NCBI GenBank assembly: GCA_002393575.1
Contig: DGSN01000055.1
Span: 1 to 28,987, forward strand
DNA length: 28,987 nucleotides
Source: Prevotellaceae bacterium UBA4361
GTDB lineage: Bacteria > Bacteroidota > Bacteroidia > Bacteroidales > Bacteroidaceae
Reading direction: 5' to 3'
Part shown: piece by piece, positions 13,159 through 21,002 of the stretch
Numbering within the stretch: position 1 is the stretch's first letter
How the letters are laid out: each line of letters starts with the position of its first letter
The notes under the pieces: model-generated
The model's input: only the letters and a program-made list of their open reading frames with translations
Told to the model about the DNA's origin: nothing
Databases searched by the model: none
Translations under genes and position numbers: made by a program

Positions 13159-16107
13159 ATGGAAAGAAGAACATTCATCACCGCATTACTTGTCCTTTTC
13201 GCCATGCCAATGCTGGCGCAAGTCGTAGTGGTAAGGACGAATCAAGACCCAAGTCTGGGCAGAGAATTTTATATGTTGAACATCAAGGTACTCGACAATT
13301 TCACAGGCTCAAGCATCAACGATGTGCAGACATACCTGATGAACAAAGACAGCTTGGTGATGGACAGTACACAATCAAAAAACGGACGCTGCTCGTTCAA
13401 GGTGAAAAGAGACAAAGCTTTCCGCTCGTGCATCATCAAGATGGTGCATCCCGATTATCAGACGCTTCTCTCCGCCCACTCCTTGAAACTGGTGGGCAAG
13501 CAGAACTATTTCAGTCTGCCCGACCAATATATGAAGCGGAAGAATCGTTTTACAGACCAAGTGCTCGACGATGTAGTGGTAACGGCAACGAAAGTGAAGA
13601 TGTTCTATCGAGGTGACACGATAGTATATAATGCCGATGCCTTCAACGTGGCTAACGGCTCGATGCTCGACGCGCTCATCAAGCAGATGCCTGGAACGGA
13701 ACTGAACAAACAAGGCGAGATTTTCGTCAACGGGCGGAAAGTGGAGAACCTCCTGCTCAACGGCAAGGACTTCTTCCGAGGCAACAACAAGTTGATGCTG
13801 GAGAACCTGCCCTACTACACGGTGAAGGAAATCAAGGTGTATGACCAGATGACGGAGAAAGCCAAGGCACTGAATGACGAAAGTGCCAAGAAGGAATATG
13901 TGATGGACGTCAACCTCAAGAAAGAATACAGCAAGGGCTATATGGCAAATGTGGGAGTCGGCATAGGAACTGAAAAGGCATATCTTGCCCGTCTGTTCGG
14001 CCTTCGCTTCACCGATGTTTCCCGATTTGCCATCGTGGGAGGCATGAACAACCTGAACATGAACGACTATTCGACCAGTGGTTGGCTCAACGACAATGCG
14101 ACGAGAGACGGACGCATCACCAACCATCTGCTGACGGCTGAGCTGATGACGGAACACAAGCGACAGAAGAATGTGTTGACAGTGGAACTAAGACGCAATA
14201 AATCAGAGCAAGGCACGGACGTGTTTCAGGAAACCTTCCACAACGATGCCAGCACCTTCAGCACAACGCAGAACTCACAAACCAACAGGAATCTTGGAAT
14301 CTCGCTCACCAACAGATATACGCTGAAGATGCCCTTCTGGATGGAAAGCACGACGCGACTTCGATTCAACAACAAGAAGGACGACAGCGATGAGCGATAC
14401 TATGAGTCGGGAACCGACACCAGGGCACAGGGCATTGCCGTGCTCGACTCGCTCTTCAGCATGGGCATGGCACTCAATGACCCTTCCATGATTAGCGCCC
14501 GCAAGCGATGGGTGAAAGGCAAGGCGAAGGAATACGGAGCTTCGCAGAATTTCAACATATCGCAGAAACTGTACTCTGGCGACCTCGTGGACATCAACGC
14601 AGGAGCCGAATACACAAAAATCACCAACGAGACAGACCGCTTCAACCATTACATAGTCGAAGGTCAAAAGTCAAAGGTCAAAGGCTTCCCATCCAACCCA
14701 CTCCGACTTCCCCAAGAGGGAGAGAAAAGCCATCCGCATGGTGACACTCCCCCTTTGGGGGGAGCTGGAGGGGGGCTGGTGGAGACTGTTTCTGAGGCTA
14801 TCGACCGCCACGTCACCCACATCGGCGCAAGAGCCAACGCTACGTACAAAATCTCGCGCTGGTTCTATGGAACAAGCATCCGATTCTATGCCAGATACAA
14901 TTTCAGTCACGACAAAGACCAAGAAACCATCATCGACGCCGTTTCCTTGAAGCCCGATGCCATGAACAGTTACGACCGCCGAATGAACGAGAACAAATAC
15001 ACCATAGGTATGGACTACAACTACGAACACCTTGTGCAAGACAAGAAACTGCGCACAAGAATCAACCTCCGTCTTCCACTCAACATCACCAACCGTCACA
15101 CGAGCTACAGCCGCCATAATGTCGATACCTGCCTCACGCAATCGCCCGTTTTCTTTGAGCCATCGCTCACCGTTTCTCATGAAAAATGGAGAGGTGAGAA
15201 TGTCGGTTCTACGCTGTGGAACATCGAGGCTAAAACATCTCTGAGCTACACGCTTCCCGATGCTACTCAGTTGATTACGCTGCCTCTGACCTCCGACCGC
15301 ATCAACATCTATCAAGGTAATGCACACTTAAAATCGCCCGCAACGTGGAAGTCGGAACTCTCATGGAGCTTCCCAATGAAAAACAGATATGACTTTCTTT
15401 TTCAGATACTTACCTACACGAACCACATCAACAGAATCATCAACACCTACCGCTATGAGAATGGTGTCTATACAAACCGACCAGACAATGTGAACGGCAC
15501 TTGGAATCTCTCACTCGTTACTCGTGGAGAACAAAGCTTCAAAATTGCAAAGCTCAATATCGTTTGCGGTTACAATCTGACAAACAACTACCAACGGATG
15601 AAAAACTTCGCAGCCGATGGCGCAACAGGACAGCCTCATCAGATTGACAACAACGAACTGCAAAACTATGCACATATCCAATTCCGCAGCCATTACAAGA
15701 GCGTGTCGGGAGGATTCCGCCTGAGTGCGGAATGGAGAAAACCATTGAATCGACGAACAGACATGGGCTATCGTGACACATGGGATTACAAAGGCAACCT
15801 CTGGTTTACCATCAATCTGCCCCTCGGCATCGACTGGGAATCCGAATGTGTACTGATTAAGCGTCAGGGCTATGCCAGCGATGAACTGAACAAGTTTTCT
15901 TGTGAATGGGACATGAACCTATCGAAGTCCATCCTCAAAAACAAGATTGACTTGAAGTTGCAAGCCATCGACATTCTCCGCCAATACAAGAGCGTAGCCT
16001 ACGTAATCAACGAGCGAGGCATCCGCGAAACCCATGCCGTCTCTCTCCCCTCCTACCTACTCTTCAGCGTGACGTATAAGTTCAACAAACAGCCGAAAAA
16101 GAAATAA
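13159..16107 (+). CDS. Outer-membrane beta-barrel protein (OMP_b-brl_3/TonB-receptor-like)
   Basis: 982 residues with a signal peptide ending PMLAQ (about 21). An N-terminal carboxypeptidase-regulatory-like beta domain spans about 35-120. A plug-like domain follows (about 135-260: DDVVVTATKVKMFYRGDTIVYNADAFNVANGSMLDALIKQMPG, then IFVNGRKVENLLLNGKDFF). The rest is a large barrel ending SYLLFSVTYKFNKQPKKK. This is the layout of the Bacteroidetes TonB-like barrel family that acts without a SusD partner; the cargo is unknown. The ATG at 13159 starts the signal peptide; a TTG frame extends upstream to 13108 but reads repeat sequence. Residues about 501-543 are encoded by an inserted palindromic repeat (see 14662-14790). 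No SusD or other partner gene follows. Confidence 0.85.
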   Translation: MERRTFITALLVLFAMPMLAQVVVVRTNQDPSLGREFYMLNIKVLDNFTGSSINDVQTYLMNKDSLVMDSTQSKNGRCSFKVKRDKAFRSCIIKMVHPDYQTLLSAHSLKLVGKQNYFSLPDQYMKRKNRFTDQVLDDVVVTATKVKMFYRGDTIVYNADAFNVANGSMLDALIKQMPGTELNKQGEIFVNGRKVENLLLNGKDFFRGNNKLMLENLPYYTVKEIKVYDQMTEKAKALNDESAKKEYVMDVNLKKEYSKGYMANVGVGIGTEKAYLARLFGLRFTDVSRFAIVGGMNNLNMNDYSTSGWLNDNATRDGRITNHLLTAELMTEHKRQKNVLTVELRRNKSEQGTDVFQETFHNDASTFSTTQNSQTNRNLGISLTNRYTLKMPFWMESTTRLRFNNKKDDSDERYYESGTDTRAQGIAVLDSLFSMGMALNDPSMISARKRWVKGKAKEYGASQNFNISQKLYSGDLVDINAGAEYTKITNETDRFNHYIVEGQKSKVKGFPSNPLRLPQEGEKSHPHGDTPPLGGAGGGLVETVSEAIDRHVTHIGARANATYKISRWFYGTSIRFYARYNFSHDKDQETIIDAVSLKPDAMNSYDRRMNENKYTIGMDYNYEHLVQDKKLRTRINLRLPLNITNRHTSYSRHNVDTCLTQSPVFFEPSLTVSHEKWRGENVGSTLWNIEAKTSLSYTLPDATQLITLPLTSDRINIYQGNAHLKSPATWKSELSWSFPMKNRYDFLFQILTYTNHINRIINTYRYENGVYTNRPDNVNGTWNLSLVTRGEQSFKIAKLNIVCGYNLTNNYQRMKNFAADGATGQPHQIDNNELQNYAHIQFRSHYKSVSGGFRLSAEWRKPLNRRTDMGYRDTWDYKGNLWFTINLPLGIDWESECVLIKRQGYASDELNKFSCEWDMNLSKSILKNKIDLKLQAIDILRQYKSVAYVINERGIRETHAVSLPSYLLFSVTYKFNKQPKKK
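14662..14790 (+). repeat. Palindromic intergenic-type repeat inserted in frame inside the OMP gene
   Basis: A run GTCAAAAGTCAAAGGTCAAAGG is followed by a GC-rich palindrome (14683-14779) that matches the proB-proA spacer repeat (5809-5890): both share AGCC(G/A)TCCG(G/C)ATGG, ACTCCCCC..., and GGAG(T/C)TGGAGGGGG. It adds about 43 residues rich in Gly, Pro and Lys between two barrel strands without breaking the frame, so it probably forms an extra surface or periplasmic loop. Confidence 0.8.
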
Positions 16108-16263
16108 TGCACACAGCAAGCACAAAGGGCAAGAAGTGTCAAGTTTTTATCGTTACGGAAGTCACTCGGTTCTTATTCTGTTCCCAAAACAGTGAAAATC
16201 GTTCTATAAAAAATGTTTAATGTGTAAAGATATTAAAATAAATATCATTTTTATTGCAGATAA

Positions 16264-16295
16264 TTTGGTAGATGATATTATTTTCCGTATCTTTG
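16264..16295 (+). promoter_or_regulatory. Promoter of hicA-hicB
   Basis: TATCTTTG at 16288-16295 and TTTG at 16264-16267, 20 bases apart: a full Bacteroidetes consensus promoter, 36 bases before the hicA start. Confidence 0.8.
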
Positions 16296-16331
16296 CATTG
16301 TGAGGAATAAACATTGTTTAATTTTTAAATT

Positions 16332-16520
16332 ATGAAGTATAATGAACTCGAAAAAAAATTAAAAAAGGCAGGTTGCTACGACACAGGCAGGCAGATGAAT
16401 GGTCACCCTCTCTGGTATAGCCCCAAAACAGGAATGTATTTCCAAACGAGCAACCATCAAAAACAAGAGGTGGCAAGTGGAACTCTCAATGTAATACTCA
16501 AGGCAGCGGGTCTCAAATGA
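16332..16520 (+). CDS. hicA: HicA-family toxin (mRNA interferase)
   Basis: 62 residues, the usual HicA size. It has the family's dsRBD-like pattern: an N-terminal helix with KKLKKAGCY, a central GHPLWYSPKTGMYFQ (24-38) with His25 in the position of the catalytic histidine, and NHQKQEVASGTLNVILKAAGL (41-61), the conserved end. HicA toxins bind and cleave mRNA in the cytoplasm to halt translation; HicB neutralises them. The hicB-like gene lies 131 bases downstream, a wider gap than usual, and contains a perfect dyad. The usual GSHH motif is altered to NGHPLW, so activity is not certain. Confidence 0.82.
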   Translation: MKYNELEKKLKKAGCYDTGRQMNGHPLWYSPKTGMYFQTSNHQKQEVASGTLNVILKAAGLK

Positions 16521-16589
16521 CTCGCCACCTTAAAAAAATACATGCAAGATTATTTATAAACCCCTATAAGTTAAAAGCACTCTACCTTT

Positions 16590-16609
16590 TTGTTGAAAGC
16601 GTTCAACAA
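16590..16609. promoter_or_regulatory. Perfect 8-bp dyad between hicA and hicB
   Basis: TTGTTGAA-AGCG-TTCAACAA is a perfect inverted repeat, 42 bases before the hicB start. It is a candidate operator for the XRE domain of HicB or a hairpin uncoupling the two genes. No U-tract follows, so it is not a typical terminator. Confidence 0.5.
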
Positions 16610-16651
16610 TCTACTTGAATAAAAATTGCTAATAGAATAAAAACGATTATT

Positions 16652-17059
16652 ATGATGCGGAAAATAAAAGCTATCGTCGAACGAGCATCCGATAGTACAT
16701 ATAGCGTATATATGGATGCCGATGATATGGGTTATCTCGTAACAGGAACAGGAGCGACAGCAGCAGAAGCCATTCAGGACTTCAAGAACGCTTATGAAGA
16801 AATGAAAGAATTCTACAATGAGAAAGGAATGAAGTTTGACGAAGTCGATTTCGAGTTCAAATACGATATGGCTTCATTTCTCGCTTACTTCTCCAAGAAT
16901 TTCTCTTTGGCAGGCTTGTCGCGCCTTACAGGTATCAACCAAGGACAGCTCAGCCACTATGTCACTGGTCATAGGAAGCCTTCTCAAAAGACAGTTGAGA
17001 AGATGCAAAAGTCTATTAGAGAATTTGCCGACGAATTAGGCAGAGTTCAGTTCGTGTGA
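16652..17059 (+). CDS. hicB: HicB-family antitoxin with C-terminal XRE DNA-binding domain
   Basis: 135 residues. The N-terminal half (5-70) is the degenerate RNase-H-like HicB fold, with the pattern YSVYMDADDMGYLVTGTGATAAEAIQDFKNAYEEM. The C-terminal part (about 75-128) is an XRE-type HTH, FSLAGLSRLTGINQGQLSHYVTGHRKPSQKTVEKMQ, that would bind the operon's control region. HicB blocks HicA and represses transcription. The start is ATG-ATG at 16652. A terminator follows 37 bases after the stop. Confidence 0.85.
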   Translation: MMRKIKAIVERASDSTYSVYMDADDMGYLVTGTGATAAEAIQDFKNAYEEMKEFYNEKGMKFDEVDFEFKYDMASFLAYFSKNFSLAGLSRLTGINQGQLSHYVTGHRKPSQKTVEKMQKSIREFADELGRVQFV

Positions 17060-17095
17060 TTCATATTAAAAATTAAACATTTAGATTTCTCACTT

Positions 17096-17125
17096 GCCCT
17101 TCTATCATTATTAGAGGGGCTTTTT
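17096..17125 (+). terminator. Rho-independent terminator after hicB
   Basis: The stem GCCCTTCTA (17096-17104) pairs with TAGAGGGGC (17112-17120), one mismatch that is a G-U pair in RNA, loop of 7, followed by five T. Confidence 0.8.
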
Positions 17126-17136
17126 GTATAACGAAA

Positions 17137-17166
17137 GGTGAGTCCGCTCCGAGCTGCGGACTCACC
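17137..17166. repeat. Perfect 11-bp inverted repeat next to the integrase remnant
   Basis: GGTGAGTCCGC and GCGGACTCACC flank an 8-base loop. No T-run follows on either strand. It lies 32 bases from the truncated end of the integrase gene and may mark the border of the lost segment or an old attachment region; this is inference. Confidence 0.5.
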
Positions 17167-17197
17167 AGGTAGAAACGCTCATCAGCACAAATCATCT

Positions 17198-17821
17198 TCA
17201 CGTGCGTTTCAGTCCCTCGAACGGGCTTCTGTCACATTTCACGTACTCATTACGTCGCGCGAATGTATATGCGCATGAGAAAATGGCAATGTTCTGACTG
17301 ATGGTGAACTGGCTCTTACCGGATGCTTTCAGATGATTGACGTATTTGAGAATCTCCACATTTCGCAGGGACTTCATTGTCTTGTTCTTGCCGAAGAATG
17401 TGGTGACACTTCTACATATCGTCATGTAGTTGCTCGTGCTGCTTCTTGTGATGTTAGATACTTCGACCATCTCCTTGAATATGCCTTCGACTGTCATGTA
17501 TTTGACTCTGCAATAGTCCTTCATGGCTGTAACAAGTTACGCGCAAGTCAGCCCTTCGATGTAGTATTGCTCGCTCAAAATTCTCTCATATTCGACAAGT
17601 TTCTTATGCAGCATGGTATTGAGGAAGCTTGCGTCTGGTCTTCCAACAACCTGTCCGTTTCTCCATTCTTTGATGGAGTCAATGACTACGTCTGTCACGA
17701 TGTAGCGAGTCTGTCCGTTATGTTCAACCGAAATACGAATGTTATGTTTGCAGCCTTTCTTTTCTTTTGCTGGTACGACAACTAATGTCAAGAGTACCAT
17801 AGTTCTTTGTTTTTTTGACAT
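17198..17821 (-). pseudogene. Bacteroidetes tyrosine integrase remnant (no catalytic domain, one internal stop)
   Basis: 208 codons from ATG 17821. Residues 1-94 resemble the Arm-type DNA-binding domain of Bacteroidetes integrases (MSKKQRT..., NIRISVEHNGQTRYIVT, then a helix LNTMLHKKLVEYERILSEQY). Codon 95 is TAA (17537-17539). The same frame continues for 112 codons with a SAM-like core-binding domain ending IFSCAYTFARRNEYVKCDRSPFEGLKRT, then stops at 17198 exactly where the catalytic domain should begin. The R-H-R-Y catalytic residues are therefore missing. The stop differs from a CAA codon by one base. This is the trace of an integrated element whose other genes are not recognisable. Confidence 0.8.
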
Positions 17822-18083
17822 TGTATTTTCGACGATTTTTAGGAAATATTTACGTTGGTTCCATTTTTTCGACAATTAAGGAAACTCGATTTTGAACACA
17901 CTTCCAAAACAGGAAACTTCGTAATTGCTTAATTGTTCAGATTTTAATGTGATTTGGTTATAAAAATCGCTTGTTTCGATAGATTTTAAGTGATATTCTC
18001 TATTTGTATCTGAAAAATTTATGCGACCTATATCGCAGGTGCTATAAGTATGAAAAAATTCTTCAAAACCAGCCATTTCCCTA

Positions 18084-18386
18084 ATGCTGACCAAGTGGCA
18101 CCAAGATGCCTTTTGGAGTATGGGAAATGCAGTGACTCATTGCTTGCAACATGGTTGGAGTGGTGTAACTGGTTTTTCGATATTGACAACAGAAGCTTGG
18201 GATATATTCTACAAAAAAGCAGGAAAGGAGATGAGTCTTTTTATTCGATAATACATTTATCCTCCAATGCTGGCTATGAGCCGGTTTATTGACAGCAATC
18301 CTCAAACCATCCAAATAGAGAATCATGGAAATGAAATAATTATAAGCGATGGTAAAAACAAGTATAAAATCATTAGGAAGCATTGA
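18084..18386 (+). pseudogene. Unrecognised gene fragment with one in-frame stop
   Basis: A frame of 100 codons, interrupted only by TAA at 18249-18251. It reads convincingly protein-like before the stop (KWHQDAFWSMGNAVTHC...WDIFYKKAGKEMSLFIR) and after it (YIYPPMLAMSRFIDS...KNKYKIIRKH). The family is not recognised. It could be the end of a longer gene whose start is lost. Confidence 0.35.
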
Positions 18387-18554
18387 AGATTTATACCACA
18401 TTTCATTGGACGTGGATAGAAATATGATTGAGAGTGACCGACATTGCTGTCTTTTCTTTTGATTAGGACATGTCTTTCTATTTAAACACCATCTAATAGA
18501 AAGACTCGTTGAACTGAACACAGAAAATGCAAAAGGGATACCAGTCTTTATTGA

Positions 18555-18734
18555 GCCGTAATTATCGCATCAACAAACTTACAAGATATAACAAAAGATT
18601 CTTGTGAAAACAAAAATGTAGATGTCGGCAGTTTGTCGGTAGTTAAGAGGACCATTGAACATGATGTCGCTGACTTGCTGAAAATAGGCGTTCTGCGTCG
18701 TGAAAGTAATACAAAACTGGCAGATAGGTGTTGA
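18555..18734 (+). pseudogene. Winged-helix-like C-terminal fragment
   Basis: A 59-codon open stretch without its own start. VDVGSLSVVKRTIEHDVADLLKIGVLRRES matches the general form of a winged helix (recognition helix with VKR, then GVLRRE wing), as found at the end of AlbA_2/RecG-like ATP-binding proteins or Fic proteins. Probably the remnant of such a gene. Confidence 0.3.
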
Positions 18735-18759
18735 TGAAAGACAGCAAGTAAATACATCA

Positions 18760-18785
18760 AAAAAAGCACTGCCTCACGGCAGTGC
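18760..18785 (-). terminator. Terminator overlapping the stop codon of the 148-residue gene
   Basis: On the minus strand GCACTGCC-GTGA-GGCAGTGC is a perfect 8-bp hairpin (18785-18766) followed by six or more T. The TGA stop codon (18776-18774) lies in the loop. Confidence 0.85.
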
Positions 18786-19220
18786 TTCGTAGTACTTGTC
18801 AAGCCAGAGCGAGTGGTAGTTCTCGCGAACTGCATCCATCGCGCCTATCATTTCCTGATGACCGAGCTGTCGCCAGGTGGAATCGACACGAAAGGCGAGC
18901 TGACGCGATTCGTATTCAGACACCACATCGCAGAGACGGAACTGACTGGTGTCGATGGGTACGGAAACCCATTTGTAGTCGCAATAGGCGATGTCGCTGA
19001 TTGCCGTTTCCCAGATGTCGATGGCTCGATGCGGATAGCCAGCCTTCTGGCAGATGTCGCCCAACTGAAGGGCACGATGTGCCTTCTTCCGCAAGCCGTG
19101 GGCTTGGTTGATGAATTCTCTACCTTCTTTCTCCACTTGGTTGAGTGTTCGTGCGTCCATCCGAACAATGCCTTCCTGCGGTGTGCATGAGCAGCAAAGG
19201 CGATACATTTTTTCATTCAT
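18774..19220 (-). CDS. Unrecognised cytoplasmic protein of 148 residues
   Basis: Starts at ATG 19220 (MNEKMYRLCC; a second ATG lies at 19208). No signal peptide. The N-terminus has a CCSC cluster (residues 9-12); the rest is helical, with a TPR-like segment AHRALQLGDICQKAGYPHRAIDIWETAISD (about 47-76). The family is not known to me. It has its own promoter (19348-19355), a leader of about 120 bases with an apparent attenuator, and a terminator overlapping its stop, so it is a complete single-gene unit. The frame is open upstream to an ATG at 19337, which would begin just after the transcription start; that region encodes the attenuator hairpin, so the shorter start is preferred. Confidence 0.7.
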   Translation of the reverse strand: MNEKMYRLCCSCTPQEGIVRMDARTLNQVEKEGREFINQAHGLRKKAHRALQLGDICQKAGYPHRAIDIWETAISDIAYCDYKWVSVPIDTSQFRLCDVVSEYESRQLAFRVDSTWRQLGHQEMIGAMDAVRENYHSLWLDKYYEALP

Positions 19221-19255
19221 AAACCTGTAAATCAATAAATTAAAGAGCGATACTA

Positions 19256-19335
19256 ACTCAAGGGACGCGTACAAAAAAAGATACAACAATCCCCTTGAGT
19301 GCCATTTAGCATGGCTGCAATTCGATTGTTGTATC
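19256..19335 (-). promoter_or_regulatory. Leader attenuator: terminator hairpin with overlapping alternative stem
   Basis: Read on the minus strand: GATACAACAATC (19335-19324), 32 bases, its perfect complement GATTGTTGTATC (19291-19280), then seven T (19279-19273) form an intrinsic terminator about 53-60 bases upstream of the start codon. Inside its loop ACTCAAGGG (19300-19292) is perfectly complementary to CCCTTGAGT (19264-19256) just downstream of the T-run. That second pairing crosses the first, so it would form a pseudoknot or an alternative antiterminator. The loop also holds a small stem GCCA/TGGC. The signal sensed is unknown. Confidence 0.6.
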
Positions 19336-19347
19336 ATAAAACTGTGA

Positions 19348-19355
19348 CAAAGATA
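19348..19355 (-). promoter_or_regulatory. -7 promoter element of the attenuated gene
   Basis: TATCTTTG on the minus strand. Transcription would begin near 19341, about 6 bases before the first arm of the attenuator. Confidence 0.6.
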
Positions 19356-19483
19356 CGGTTTTCAGACGAATTCTAACACAAGAAATGAGATTTTTTTTCT
19401 GTTTTCCTCAAATTTTCATGGATTGAATGTTCTAACGCTCGATTTTTTGCACGGCAAGTCTTTCTCCATATAAAAATATTATA

Positions 19484-19491
19484 TACTTTTG
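19484..19491 (+). promoter_or_regulatory. -7 promoter element of the carboxypeptidase-regulatory-like gene
   Basis: TACTTTTG fits TAnnTTTG, 75 bases upstream of the ATG at 19567. No clear -33 element. Confidence 0.55.
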
Positions 19492-19566
19492 CAGGTGGGA
19501 AGTTGAAAAAAACGATGATATGGAGTGGACGATTTTTGCAGAACCGATTTCAAATAACGCAAACCG

Positions 19567-20805
19567 ATGATGAAGAAAGTGATGTTTTGCCTACTGATGG
19601 CGATGCTGAGTGTCGGCGCATGGGGACAGAAATTCGTTCTCAGCGGATGGGTTGCCAACGAAAGGAATGGCGACAAGATTCCGCAGGCTATCGTGTCAGT
19701 GCCACAGACGAACGTGACGGTGGTGACGAACGATGATGGTTTCTTCACTCTGAAACTGGATGAAGCACCACGGACGGTGGTTGTCTCGCATCTGAGCTTT
19801 GAATCGAAGGAGGTGAGTGTAAACGAATCTTCTTCCAGCCCTCTCAACATACGGCTGAAACCGACTTCAATTCCGCTGCGCGAGGTGGTGGTTTGGACGG
19901 AGAATCCAGAGGAACTCGTGAATCTTGCGATGGACAAGATTCCGAGCAACTACAGCAGGATGCCGATGCTCTACAACTGCTTCTACCGCGAAACGGCGAT
20001 GAAACGGCAGCATTTCATCTATGTGGCAGAGGGAGTTGTGGATATGTTCAAGACGGACTACCGAAAGGGCATCGGACGCGACCGCGTGGCGATAGAGAAA
20101 GGGCGACGACTGCTGAGTCCGAAACGCAGCGACACACTGAGTGTGAAGGTGATGGGTGGCCCTGTGCTATCCGTTGAATTAGACATTGTGAAAAACAGAG
20201 ATTTCCTGCTCAACAGGATGGAACTGGTGAACTACCAGATGCGGATGGAGCCATTGGCAATGATTGACAACCGCTTGCAATACGTGGTCAGCATCTCGCC
20301 CAAGAAGGAACTGCCCTACCCTCTCTATTTCGGAAAACTCTACATTGACCGTGAAACTTTGGCTTTCACACGGGGGGAGCTTTCGCTCGACATGAGCGAC
20401 AAGGAGAAGGCAACGGACATGATGCTCATTCATAAACCGAGGGGCGTGAGGTTCAAACCAAAGGAACTGTCGTGCTTGGTGGAATACCGCTACGACCACG
20501 GGGTGACTCACATTTCGTACATTCGGAACACGTTCCGATTCAACTGCGACTGGAAACGAAGGCTGTTCAGCACGTCATACGCTGCTTTCTGCGAGATGGT
20601 GGTGACGGACAAGCAGAGCGACAACGTGCAACCTATTGCTGGCAGAAACTCGTTCGACTCTCACGACTCTTTCTACGACAAGGTGGATTACTTCCTCGAC
20701 CCCACTTTCTGGGAGGACTACAACATCATCGAACCAACGGAATCGCTCAACAATGCCATCAACAAGCTGCTGAAGAAACATGGGAAAATGAGGAATGAAG
20801 AGTGA
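19567..20805 (+). CDS. Exported protein with carboxypeptidase-regulatory-like domain
   Basis: 412 residues with a signal peptide ending GAWGQ (about 21). Residues 23-100 form a CarboxypepD_reg-like beta sandwich (LSGWVANERNGDKIPQAIVSV...TNDDGFFTLKL...PLNIRLKPTSIPLREVVV). The remaining 300 residues contain YCFYRETAMKRQHFIYVAEGVVDMFK-like segments typical of Bacteroidetes cell-envelope proteins of unknown function, often described as DUF5686-like. The expected role is at the outer membrane or in the periplasm. It is a single-gene unit. ATG at 19567 or 19570. The CHAT gene follows 197 bases after its stop, in an AT-rich spacer with its own promoter. Confidence 0.75.
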   Translation: MMKKVMFCLLMAMLSVGAWGQKFVLSGWVANERNGDKIPQAIVSVPQTNVTVVTNDDGFFTLKLDEAPRTVVVSHLSFESKEVSVNESSSSPLNIRLKPTSIPLREVVVWTENPEELVNLAMDKIPSNYSRMPMLYNCFYRETAMKRQHFIYVAEGVVDMFKTDYRKGIGRDRVAIEKGRRLLSPKRSDTLSVKVMGGPVLSVELDIVKNRDFLLNRMELVNYQMRMEPLAMIDNRLQYVVSISPKKELPYPLYFGKLYIDRETLAFTRGELSLDMSDKEKATDMMLIHKPRGVRFKPKELSCLVEYRYDHGVTHISYIRNTFRFNCDWKRRLFSTSYAAFCEMVVTDKQSDNVQPIAGRNSFDSHDSFYDKVDYFLDPTFWEDYNIIEPTESLNNAINKLLKKHGKMRNEE

Positions 20806-20964
20806 AGAATTCCAAGGTTCATCAATACTTAACCTATACTATGTTGTTCGCATAATTACTTTTTCTTGTTCATTCTCCCAAGCTGAATCACTTTCACAAC
20901 CTTGTTGTTTTCTCTTTTTCGAGCTTTCTATATCTTTTCATACTAAAAAGAGAGAAAAGGTAAC

Positions 20965-20999
20965 CAAGATTTTGAAGAAAAGTTGTATTTTTGCAAAAA
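20965..20999 (+). promoter_or_regulatory. Promoter of the TPR-CHAT gene, shared motif with the caspase promoter
   Basis: TATTTTTG lies at 20986-20993. The 19 bases GTTGTATTTTTGCAAAAAA are identical to the caspase promoter, and the similarity extends upstream through TTGAA. The start codon at 21003 is within a few bases of the expected transcription start, so the message is nearly leaderless. Confidence 0.65.
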
Positions 21000-21002
21000 A
21001 AC

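Larger units (their letters stand above)
17822..18773. other. Decayed, gene-poor stretch with protein-like fragments
   Basis: No intact gene is convincing. Three fragments look protein-like. On the minus strand, 17876-18094 ends with a plausible C-terminus (NYEVSCFGSVFKIEFP). On the plus strand, 18084-18386 reads through one TAA at 18249. Also on the plus strand, 18555-18734 resembles a winged-helix end. An 11-bp inverted repeat GTCTTTCTATT/AATAGAAAGAC sits at 18472-18505. The stretch is AT-rich and next to the integrase remnant, as expected for a degrading mobile element. Confidence 0.55.

Noticed and set aside
13375..14157. Minus-strand frame of 260 codons inside the OMP gene
   Set aside because: Antisense shadow of a clear beta-barrel gene.
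20918..20954. Possible terminator after the carboxypeptidase-regulatory-like gene
   Set aside because: The TTTTCTCTTTTT/AAAAAGAGAGAAAA arms pair imperfectly, are A/T-only apart from a few bases, and lack a T-run; not strong enough to annotate.
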